Shown: one piece after another, positions 1-5,046 of the stretch
Position numbering within the stretch: the first letter of the stretch is position 1
How the letters are laid out: each line of letters starts with the position of its first letter
Origin: Nitrospirota bacterium
GTDB lineage: Bacteria; Nitrospirota; Thermodesulfovibrionia; UBA6902; DSMQ01
Assembly (NCBI GenBank): GCA_016207865.1
Contig: JACQZD010000136.1
Span: forward strand, 1 to 5,046
Length of the DNA stretch: 5,046 nt
Reading direction: 5' to 3'
The notes under the pieces: generated by a model
What the model saw: only the letters and a program-made list of their open reading frames with translations
Told to the model about the DNA's origin: nothing
Databases searched by the model: none
Program-made: the position numbers and the translations under genes

Positions 1-93
1 AAAGAAGGCATGAGAACGCTCTTTCAGGACGGCATCGCAAAGGTGTTTAAGGGCCTTACGGATTTAAAGCAGGTCCGGAGTGTGTGCAAGTAG
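1..93 (+). CDS. C-terminal fragment of a GspE/PilB-family secretion or pilus assembly ATPase
   Basis: Only the last 30 codons and the TAG stop lie in the window, read in frame from base 1. The peptide runs KEGMRTLFQDGIAKVFKGLT and then DLKQVRSVCK. This matches the C-terminal signature of type II secretion GspE and type IV pilus PilB ATPases, in which a 'GM(R/K)TLxxDGxxKVxxGxTxxxEVxRV' pattern closes the protein. These are cytoplasmic hexameric AAA-like motors that drive pilus or pseudopilus assembly at the inner membrane. The Walker motifs and the zinc-binding region would lie upstream, outside the window, so GspE and PilB cannot be told apart and no symbol is given. The glutamate usual in '(E)EVLRV' is replaced by lysine-glutamine here. 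No pilus or secretion gene follows, so the gene probably ends its transcription unit. Confidence 0.75.
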   Translation, partial: KEGMRTLFQDGIAKVFKGLTDLKQVRSVCK

Positions 94-116
94 CTTATTG
101 CGCGTATCGCCTTTTT

Positions 117-172
117 CGTCACTCCGTCACGATGCATCGGGAATCGCCATGATCCCAAAGCGTCGGGATCAT
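117..172. repeat. Degenerate palindromic repeat-like region
   Basis: This part of the 282-base gap between the ATPase fragment and glgP holds two small palindromes. Bases 117-145 start CGTCACTCCG and end CGGGAATC. They resemble a decayed arm of the intact repeats at 198-265 and 4900-4991 (CGTCATTCCCG...CGGGAATC), with the 10-base palindrome CGATGCATCG (130-139) between them. Bases 149-172 form a perfect stem-loop: ATGATCCC pairs with GGGATCAT across an 8-base loop. No T-run follows, so it is not a typical intrinsic terminator for the upstream ATPase gene. That this is old repeat material is an inference from partial similarity. Confidence 0.4.
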
Positions 173-197
173 AAGGGAGCATGAAAATACCTTTAAT

Positions 198-265
198 GTC
201 ATACCTGCGAAGGCAGGTATCCAGTGTCTTCTTATATCTGGATTCCGTGTCATGCACGGAATGAC
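198..265. repeat. Dispersed palindromic repeat, two-arm copy (GTCAT...ATGAC)
   Basis: A 68-base element bounded by GTCAT and ATGAC. The left arm (198-224) folds into ATACCTGC/GCAGGTAT with a GAAG loop and ends in ATCCAG. The right arm (238-265) starts CTGGAT and folds into ATTCCGTG/CACGGAAT with a TCATG loop. ATCCAG and CTGGAT are also complementary across the 13-base spacer. The plan matches the copy at 4900-4991, so the window carries at least two members of one family. Such GTCATTCCCG-type elements are common, non-coding and MITE-like in many bacterial genomes. Translated on the minus strand they yield spurious peptides such as IPAFAGMT. Confidence 0.8.
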
Positions 266-266
266 A

Positions 267-289
267 GACTCTACTTTCGCGGGAATGAC
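267..289. repeat. Partial single arm of the same palindromic repeat
   Basis: Directly after the two-arm element is a further end-like segment, best conserved from 274 (CTTTCGCGGGAATGAC). It has the same orientation as the right arm of the preceding element and ends with the same GGAATGAC. Its left half is decayed (GACTCTA where CTGGATT would be expected), so the hairpin is incomplete. It looks like the remnant of a second insertion or of a tandem duplication of one arm. Confidence 0.55.
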
Positions 290-351
290 ATAATTTATAA
301 GAATGTGCCCGCATAACAAGTAAAAATCCAAAATTATTTTCCCAAATTTTG

Positions 352-357
352 TATAAT
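352..357 (+). promoter_or_regulatory. Probable -10 box of the glgP promoter
   Basis: A perfect TATAAT lies 18 bases before the glgP start codon, in an AT-rich stretch just after the repeats. Transcription would be expected to begin near base 364, leaving a leader of only about 12 bases. No good -35 box is visible at a 16-18 base spacing (CAAAAT at 17). A TTGACA does occur at 365-370, but it lies downstream of the -10 box and almost touches the ATG, so it cannot be the -35 of this promoter. The call rests on a consensus match alone. Confidence 0.45.
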
Positions 358-375
358 AAATAGTTTGACATTTTT

Positions 376-2103
376 ATGAAACAGAATATTACTGCAATTC
401 TAAAGGAATACACCAAAGAGCCGAAGATTGCGTATTTCTCCATGGAGATAGGATTAAAGGATGAAATACCGACTTTCTGCGGCGGGCTCGGCGTACTGGC
501 CGGCGATACTGTAAAATCCGCCGCGGACCTCTCACTGCCTTTTGTGGCAATTACACTTATCAGCCGCAAGGGATATTTCAAGCAGGAGATAGACGGCACG
601 GGACATCAGACAGAATCGCCTCTGACATGGGAGCCCTCGTCGCTTATGACTGTGGTGTCTGAGAAAGTGGCGGTAACGATTGAAGGCAAGCCTGTTCACT
701 TACAGGCCTGGATTTATTTTGTTGAAAGTCTGAGAGGCGGAAATGTCCCGGTAATCTTCCTTGATGCCAATCTGCCTGAAAACAGCCCTGAGAACAGGGC
801 CTTGACAGACCATCTTTACGGCGGAGACGAATGTTACAGGCTGAAGCAGGAGCTGCTTTTGGGCATCGGCGGGGTTCGGATGCTGAAAAAACTCGGATTC
901 AGGGTGAAGAAATACCACATGAATGAAGGGCACGCAGCCTTTCTCACGCTTGAACTGCTCCATGAGCATAAGAAAGACCTTGAAAAAGTTTGGGATGAAT
1001 CGTTCATATGGGATTTTGAAACCGTAAAGGACTTATGCGTTTTTACAACACACACGCCTGTTGAGGCGGGACACGACAGGTTCACTTACGAACTTTATAA
1101 TAAAGTTGCAGGAGATTATTTCCCTGAGAAAGTCCTGTATAAACTTGCAGGCGCAAAGCATCTTAATTTAACTATGCTCGGCCTTAACCTGAGCATGTAT
1201 GTAAACGGCGTGGCAAAAAAACACGGGGAAGTTTCCCAGAGCATGTTCCCGGGGTACAGGATAAATGCAATAACAAACGGCGTACATTCATTTACATGGA
1301 CGTCAGACAGCATGAAAAGGATTTTTGACAAGTATCTGCCCGGCTGGGCCAACGAGCCTGAAATATTTGTCAGGGTTGGCGCAATCCCTGATGAAGAGAT
1401 GTGGAATGCGCATCTGGAGGCAAAAAAAATACTCATTGATTATGTGAATTCCGTTTCAGACGCAGGTATGGATGCCGACACGCTTACGCTCGGGTTTGCC
1501 AGGAGAATTACCGAGTACAAAAGGCCGGATCTTTTGTTTTTTGACCCGGAGAGGCTTGAAAGAATCGGAACCGGCAAGATTCAGATTATCTACGCAGGAA
1601 AGGCGCATCCGAGGGATATGGACGGCAAGCATGCAATTGAAAGGATATTCTCCCAAATCGGGAAGTTTAAAGGGAAGATAAAAATTGCATACCTTCAAAA
1701 TTATAATATGAGTACTGCCCTCAGGCTTATCTCAGGCGTTGATGTCTGGCTTAATACCCCGCTCAGGCCTCTTGAGGCCTCAGGCACAAGCGGCATGAAG
1801 GCGGCGCATAACGGCGTTGTAAATTTCAGCGTCCTTGACGGCTGGTGGATAGAGGGGCATATTGAGGGATTTACCGGATGGGCCATAGGTCCTGCCCCTA
1901 CGGAAATACAGCCTGACAGGAATATGAGCAAGATAGATGCGGAGGACCTTTACTCTAAGCTTGAGAAATGCGTAATCCCCAGATACTACAAGGAACGCAA
2001 GGAATGGATTAGGATGATGCAGAATGCCATCGGGAAAAATGCCTACTATTTCAATACCCACAGGATGATGCGCCGCTACGTCACAGAGGCTTACATAAGA
2101 TAA
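376..2103 (+). CDS. glgP: Alpha-glucan phosphorylase, short form (glycogen/maltodextrin phosphorylase family)
   Basis: This cytoplasmic, PLP-dependent GT35 enzyme would release glucose-1-phosphate from glycogen or maltodextrins using phosphate. Visible motifs are YFSMEIGL (20-27) and the glycine-rich GGLGVLAGD (36-44); NEGH (183-186), in the place of the active-site His loop; THTPVEAGHD (225-234); and NAITNGVH (297-304). RRITEYKR (376-383) carries the phosphate/PLP-contacting Arg377 and Lys382, AGKAHPRD spans 407-414, and EASGTSGMK ends at Lys475, the expected PLP Schiff-base lysine. At 575 residues it resembles the compact 'alpha-glucan family phosphorylase' group. It lacks the extra N-terminal domain of the roughly 820-residue Thermotoga/Pyrococcus enzymes and the regulatory N-terminus of animal phosphorylase, so control by phosphorylation is not expected. 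The ATG fits because YFSMEIGL needs an upstream lead-in; no Shine-Dalgarno sequence is present. No other glycogen gene is nearby. Family assignment is very secure; the preferred glucan is not known. Confidence 0.94.
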   Translation: MKQNITAILKEYTKEPKIAYFSMEIGLKDEIPTFCGGLGVLAGDTVKSAADLSLPFVAITLISRKGYFKQEIDGTGHQTESPLTWEPSSLMTVVSEKVAVTIEGKPVHLQAWIYFVESLRGGNVPVIFLDANLPENSPENRALTDHLYGGDECYRLKQELLLGIGGVRMLKKLGFRVKKYHMNEGHAAFLTLELLHEHKKDLEKVWDESFIWDFETVKDLCVFTTHTPVEAGHDRFTYELYNKVAGDYFPEKVLYKLAGAKHLNLTMLGLNLSMYVNGVAKKHGEVSQSMFPGYRINAITNGVHSFTWTSDSMKRIFDKYLPGWANEPEIFVRVGAIPDEEMWNAHLEAKKILIDYVNSVSDAGMDADTLTLGFARRITEYKRPDLLFFDPERLERIGTGKIQIIYAGKAHPRDMDGKHAIERIFSQIGKFKGKIKIAYLQNYNMSTALRLISGVDVWLNTPLRPLEASGTSGMKAAHNGVVNFSVLDGWWIEGHIEGFTGWAIGPAPTEIQPDRNMSKIDAEDLYSKLEKCVIPRYYKERKEWIRMMQNAIGKNAYYFNTHRMMRRYVTEAYIR

Positions 2104-2115
2104 TTTTTAAAAACC

Positions 2116-2124
2116 TGTTAAAAT
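2116..2124 (+). promoter_or_regulatory. Extended -10-like motif before uvrA
   Basis: The 27-base gap between glgP and uvrA contains TGTTAAAAT, which fits the extended -10 pattern TGn-TAnnnT (hexamer TAAAAT at 2119-2124). Seven bases downstream of the hexamer is base 2131, the A of the uvrA ATG, so a transcript from here would be leaderless. No matching -35 box is seen, though extended -10 promoters often manage without one. The gap is so AT-rich that a chance match is quite possible, and uvrA may simply be read through from glgP. No LexA-type operator is recognisable. Confidence 0.35.
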
Positions 2125-2130
2125 ATTTAG

Positions 2131-4866
2131 ATGTCCCGGCATGAACTCATCATTGAAGGCGCAAAGCAGAATAACCTTAAAAATATCAGCCTCAGCCTTC
2201 CGCATAATAAAGTCATTGCAGTCACAGGCGTATCAGGCTCCGGCAAGTCGTCGCTTGCATTTGACACCATATTTGCAGAAGGGCAGTGGAGGTTTATTGA
2301 ATCCCTGTCAACCTACGCCAGGCTTTTCCTTGAAAAACTTGACAGGCCTGATGTTGAGGCCATCCATAACATCAGGCCTGCCATAGCCCTGGAGCAGAGA
2401 AATCCGGTGAAGTCCTCGCGTTCAACCGTCGGCACGGCTACTGAAATCTATGATTACCTCAGGCTCCTTTATTCAAAAATATCAGCGCCTCACTGCCCGA
2501 AATGCGGCAGGGAGCTGAAGCTATGGGAGCCGTCAACTGCCGCTAAGGAGCTTATTGAAAAATATTCAGGACAGAAGGCATTAATCCTCTTTGAATCCGG
2601 GGAATCTCTGCAAAGTCTTCAGCAAAGGGGTTTTCACAGGATATGGATTGACGGGGAAGTTGTAGAGATACAAGAAGCGGAAAAATTGAATAAGGATGAA
2701 GGTGGAAGGTTTATTGTTCTGGACCGCCTCATCATCAAAGACGAGCCGCGTCTGTCAGACTCGGTTGAGATTGCATGGAAAGAAGGAAACGGAAAAGTCA
2801 CGATTGAAATCCTCGGCCCCCCTCCTGCTGCCCTTACATTTTCATCAAATCTGAAGTGTCATGCCTGCAATATTGAACTGCCGAAGCCCCATCCGCTTTT
2901 GTTCTCATTTAACCACCCGCTCGGCGCATGCCCCGAATGCAAGGGGTTCGGCAATACGCTGAAATATTCAGAGGACATCATTATCCCGGACAAAGACCTT
3001 TCCCTTGCAGACGGCGCCATAGAGCCGTGGAGCAAGCCTGCGTACAGATGGTGGTACAGGCAGTTTGCAAAATGGGCCAAGACAAAAGATGCAAAAAAAA
3101 TTCTTGATGTGCCGTACAAAGACCTGCCTGCTGAAACAAGGGAATTAATATTTAAAGGCAATCCGGATTTTTACGGGGTTAATGAATTTTTTGAGGAACT
3201 GGAGGGCAAACGATATAAGCTCCATGTGAGAGTATTTTTAAGCAGGTACAGAAAGCCTGTTGTATGCAGTCTCTGCGGCGGGAACAGGCTCCAGCCCGGG
3301 GCGCTTTCATATAAAGTCGGCGGACTCAATATTGCTGAACTCGCGAGAAAGCCCTTGTCGCAACTAAGCATTTTCTTCTCAGAACTCAGGCTTTCAGAAT
3401 ACGAAAAAGAAATGTCGGCTGAAATACTCAGGCAGATTAATCTCAAACTAAACTTTCTTCTCAGGGTAGGGCTCGGGTATCTTACTCAGGACCGGCTGTC
3501 AAAAACACTCTCCGGCGGCGAATCGCAAAGGATAAATCTCTCAAGCCAGCTGGCCTCAAGACTTACAGGAACTCTTTATGTGCTGGATGAGCCGACAGTC
3601 GGGCTTCATCCGAGAGACGTGGACATGATTGCGGGGATAATGAGAGAGCTTGCAGACATAGGCAATACCATCATAGCCGTAGAGCATGACAAGGCTGTTA
3701 TCAATTCTGCCGACTGGGTCGTTGAGCTTGGGCCGGGCGGAGGCGGAAAAGGGGGACACATACTTTTTACAGAATGGAAGCCAGACTTCCTGAAATCCGA
3801 TACGCTTACAGCGGCTTACTTAAACAATACGGCGTCAATACCGGTCCCGAAATACAGGAAAAGGGGCAGCGGCAAGAGGCTTTCTATAAAGGGCGCCTGC
3901 GGGAATAACCTGAAACACATAGACATAAATATCCCGCTTCAGACATTGACGTGTATTACCGGAGTCTCAGGCTCCGGGAAAAGCACTATTGTAGAGGATA
4001 CGCTTTATAATGCTGTTGCAAAGGCTTTTAAGACAGCGAATGAAGAGCCGCTGCCGTTTAAATCAATTTCAGGCATTGAATATCTGAAAGGGATAAAGAT
4101 AATAGACCAGCATCCCATAGGAAAAAGCCCGCGCTCAAATCCTGTCACATACATCAAGGCCTTTGATCCGATAAGAAAACTCTTTGCAGATACTGCACAG
4201 GCAAAAAACTTAGGCTATGGGGCAGGGCATTTTTCATTTAACACGGAAGGCGGACGCTGTGAAGCCTGCGCAGGGGCAGGCTATCAAAGGCTTGAGAGGT
4301 ATTTTTTTGAGGACCTCTATGTGAAATGCGAAGAATGCGGCGGCAGGCGGTACAAGCCTGAGGTATTGGAAATTACATATAACGGCAAAAATATTCACGG
4401 TATCCTTGAAATGACAGTTGAGGAGGCAGTTGAATTTTTCTCACGCCTGCCGTCAGTCACAAAGGGGCTGAAATTAATGGCGTCCGTAGGCATGGGCTAT
4501 CTTAAGTTAGGACAGCCTGCCACCACGCTTTCAGGCGGAGAGGCGCAGAGGCTTAAGATATGCGCCGAACTCAGGGCCGCAAACAGGCGCGGCTATCTTT
4601 ATATCCTTGACGAGCCGACCGTCGGGCTTCATCCCGAGGACATCAAAAAACTGCTCGGCGTCTTAAACGGACTTGTGGATGCGGGCAACACCGTCTTGCT
4701 GGTTGAGCATAATCTGGATGTCATAAAATGCGCGGACCGGGTCATAGATTTAGGCCCAGAAGGCGGGGACGCAGGCGGCAGTATTGTTGCAGAAGGCACG
4801 CCTGAGGACGTTGCAAAACAAAAACAATCACATACAGGGAAGTTTTTGAAAGAGTATCTGTCTTAG
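2131..4866 (+). CDS. uvrA: UvrA-family excinuclease ABC subunit A (variant with shortened UvrB-binding region)
   Basis: UvrA is the damage-sensing ABC ATPase of nucleotide excision repair; it dimerises on DNA and loads UvrB. The 911 residues carry both ATPase halves. Half 1 has Walker A GVSGSGKSS (33-41), signature LSGGESQR (460-467), Walker B LYVLDEP (482-488) and switch His519. Half 2 has Walker A GVSGSGKST (611-619), Gln660 in DQHPIG, signature LSGGEAQR (800-807), Walker B LYILDEP (823-829) and His860. Cysteine pairs occur at 122/125, 243/246 with 267/270 (first zinc site), 379/382, and 710/713 with 733/736 (second zinc site, which contacts DNA in known UvrA). Residues 126-242 hold the UvrB-binding region, but the canonical 'RKGE' segment before GFxRVxxDGE is missing; FESGESLQSLQQ (154-165) sits there. 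The insertion domain has a distinctive FFEELEGKRYKLHVRVFLSRYR stretch (353-374). The ATG gives the standard N-terminus (ELIIEGAKQNNLKNI); no ribosome binding site is seen. It may be the main UvrA or a UvrA2-like paralogue; uvrB and uvrC are not in view. Confidence 0.94.
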   Translation: MSRHELIIEGAKQNNLKNISLSLPHNKVIAVTGVSGSGKSSLAFDTIFAEGQWRFIESLSTYARLFLEKLDRPDVEAIHNIRPAIALEQRNPVKSSRSTVGTATEIYDYLRLLYSKISAPHCPKCGRELKLWEPSTAAKELIEKYSGQKALILFESGESLQSLQQRGFHRIWIDGEVVEIQEAEKLNKDEGGRFIVLDRLIIKDEPRLSDSVEIAWKEGNGKVTIEILGPPPAALTFSSNLKCHACNIELPKPHPLLFSFNHPLGACPECKGFGNTLKYSEDIIIPDKDLSLADGAIEPWSKPAYRWWYRQFAKWAKTKDAKKILDVPYKDLPAETRELIFKGNPDFYGVNEFFEELEGKRYKLHVRVFLSRYRKPVVCSLCGGNRLQPGALSYKVGGLNIAELARKPLSQLSIFFSELRLSEYEKEMSAEILRQINLKLNFLLRVGLGYLTQDRLSKTLSGGESQRINLSSQLASRLTGTLYVLDEPTVGLHPRDVDMIAGIMRELADIGNTIIAVEHDKAVINSADWVVELGPGGGGKGGHILFTEWKPDFLKSDTLTAAYLNNTASIPVPKYRKRGSGKRLSIKGACGNNLKHIDINIPLQTLTCITGVSGSGKSTIVEDTLYNAVAKAFKTANEEPLPFKSISGIEYLKGIKIIDQHPIGKSPRSNPVTYIKAFDPIRKLFADTAQAKNLGYGAGHFSFNTEGGRCEACAGAGYQRLERYFFEDLYVKCEECGGRRYKPEVLEITYNGKNIHGILEMTVEEAVEFFSRLPSVTKGLKLMASVGMGYLKLGQPATTLSGGEAQRLKICAELRAANRRGYLYILDEPTVGLHPEDIKKLLGVLNGLVDAGNTVLLVEHNLDVIKCADRVIDLGPEGGDAGGSIVAEGTPEDVAKQKQSHTGKFLKEYLS
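2343..2380. repeat. Perfect 13-bp inverted repeat inside uvrA
   Basis: CAGGCCTGATGTT at 2343-2355 is the exact reverse complement of AACATCAGGCCTG at 2368-2380, separated by the 12-base loop GAGGCCATCCAT. It lies about 210 bases into uvrA and encodes residues 71-84 (DRPDVEAIHNIRPA), a region conserved in UvrA proteins. In mRNA it would form a strong GC-containing stem. Whether it has a role, such as pausing, attenuation or mRNA stability, cannot be told from sequence. Confidence 0.6.
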
Positions 4867-4899
4867 CGTTGTGTTTCTTAAGTTCCATGTTGTTTTTTC

Positions 4900-4991
4900 C
4901 GTCATTCCCGTGGAAACGGGAATCCAGTCCCGCTAATGGCGGGATTAATAAGCCAGGATTAACCTGGATTCCCGCCTGCACGGGAATGACG
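4900..4991. repeat. Dispersed palindromic repeat, full copy (CGTCATTCCCG...CGGGAATGACG)
   Basis: A 92-base element starting 34 bases after the uvrA stop. Perfect 13-bp terminal inverted repeats (CGTCATTCCCGTG at 4900-4912, CACGGGAATGACG at 4979-4991) enclose a second 11-bp pair (CGGGAATCCAG at 4917-4927, CTGGATTCCCG at 4964-4974). The element can therefore fold as one long cruciform. It can instead fold as four hairpins in a row: ATTCCCGT/ACGGGAAT (4904-4923), TCCCGC/GCGGGA (4928-4944), CCAGG/CCTGG (4953-4967) and ATTCCCG/CGGGAAT (4968-4987). It is the same family as the copy at 198-265, is non-coding and has no transposase. Confidence 0.87.
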
Positions 4992-4998
4992 AGTTTTT
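4900..4998 (+). terminator. Possible terminator of uvrA formed by the repeat and a following T-run
   Basis: The right end of the palindromic repeat (stem closing at 4991) is followed after two bases by five T residues (4994-4998), so a uvrA transcript would show a GC-rich stem followed by U5. No other intrinsic terminator is visible downstream of the uvrA stop; the T6 at 4893-4898 has no hairpin in front of it. The stem is long and its local right-arm hairpin ends several bases before the T-run, so the geometry is not ideal. The role is inferred. Confidence 0.3.
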
Positions 4999-5046
4999 GC
5001 GAGACCATCATTTAATGACCCGACGACTCAATGACTTCATTCGAAC
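4992..5046. other. Right-edge stretch with no gene seen; weak 8-base periodicity
   Basis: No start codon with coding support, RNA gene or clear promoter was found here. Bases 5014-5037 show three imperfect 8-base units (AATGACCC, GACGACTC, AATGACTT), which could be the beginning of a short tandem repeat continuing past the edge. A gene end on the minus strand cannot be excluded, because too little sequence is available. Confidence 0.2.

Noticed and set aside
119..331. Minus-strand open frame of 70 codons ending in the upstream intergenic region
   Set aside because: The peptide contains WIPAFAGMT, a well-known by-product of translating GTCATTCCCG-type repeats; no coding support.
365..370. TTGACA as a -35 box
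   Set aside because: It lies downstream of the TATAAT and 5 bases before the glgP ATG, so any promoter using it would start inside glgP, where no suitable -10 or gene start supports it.
94..375. CRISPR array or riboswitch upstream of glgP
   Set aside because: The repeats are palindromic arms in opposite orientations without regular unique spacers, and no known riboswitch core is recognisable.
24..599. Minus-strand open frame of 191 codons
   Set aside because: It overlaps the repeats and the start of glgP, has no family resemblance, and part of it (CHSRESRVCHSVHDTESR, CLRRYDIKG) is just translated palindromic repeat.
785..800. GCCCTG/CAGGGC hairpin in glgP
   Set aside because: A 6-bp stem of this kind is expected by chance in 5 kb of coding sequence.
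1763..1783. AGGCCTC/GAGGCCT inverted repeat in glgP
   Set aside because: Short 7-bp stem with a 2-base gap, just before the conserved PLP-lysine motif; adequately explained by coding constraint and codon preference.
198..4991. Composite mobile element carrying glgP and uvrA between two repeats
   Set aside because: The flanking copies are diverged, typical of dispersed intergenic repeats, and there is no transposase or visible target-site duplication around the block.
4742..5011. Minus-strand open frame of 89 codons at the end of uvrA
   Set aside because: It begins with repeat translation (VIPVQAGIQ, LDSRFHGND) and then runs antisense to the uvrA 3' end; spurious.

Overview
The window is bacterial chromosome of medium GC content. 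It holds two complete genes on the + strand, the last 30 codons of a third gene at the left edge, and two intergenic stretches built largely from dispersed palindromic repeats. The gene content (short-form alpha-glucan phosphorylase, variant UvrA, end of a GspE/PilB-type ATPase) and the abundant GTCATTCCCG-type repeats would suit an uncultivated Nitrospirota (Thermodesulfovibrionia-like) or Desulfobacterota lineage. This is an inference from general resemblance; no marker in the window settles the taxonomy.

Layout: (1) 1-93, C-terminus of a type II secretion / type IV pilus assembly ATPase. (2) 94-375, an intergenic stretch with degenerate and intact palindromic repeats, then an AT-rich segment with a good -10 box just before the next gene. 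(3) 376-2103, glgP, a 575-residue alpha-glucan phosphorylase with all main active-site motifs. (4) A 27-base gap with no Shine-Dalgarno sequence but an extended -10-like motif. (5) 2131-4866, uvrA, a 911-residue UvrA-family ABC ATPase with both nucleotide-binding halves intact and a shortened UvrB-binding region. (6) 4867-5046, a 92-base palindromic repeat that may also serve as a terminator, then 55 bases with no recognisable gene.

The three genes belong to unrelated processes (pilus/secretion motor, glycogen or maltodextrin breakdown, nucleotide excision repair). The tight glgP-uvrA spacing permits co-transcription, but nothing indicates a shared pathway. I find no convincing new biological system. 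The points most worth a second look are the UvrA variant, the compensatory changes between repeat arms, a perfect 13-bp inverted repeat inside uvrA, and the lack of ribosome binding sites before both complete genes.
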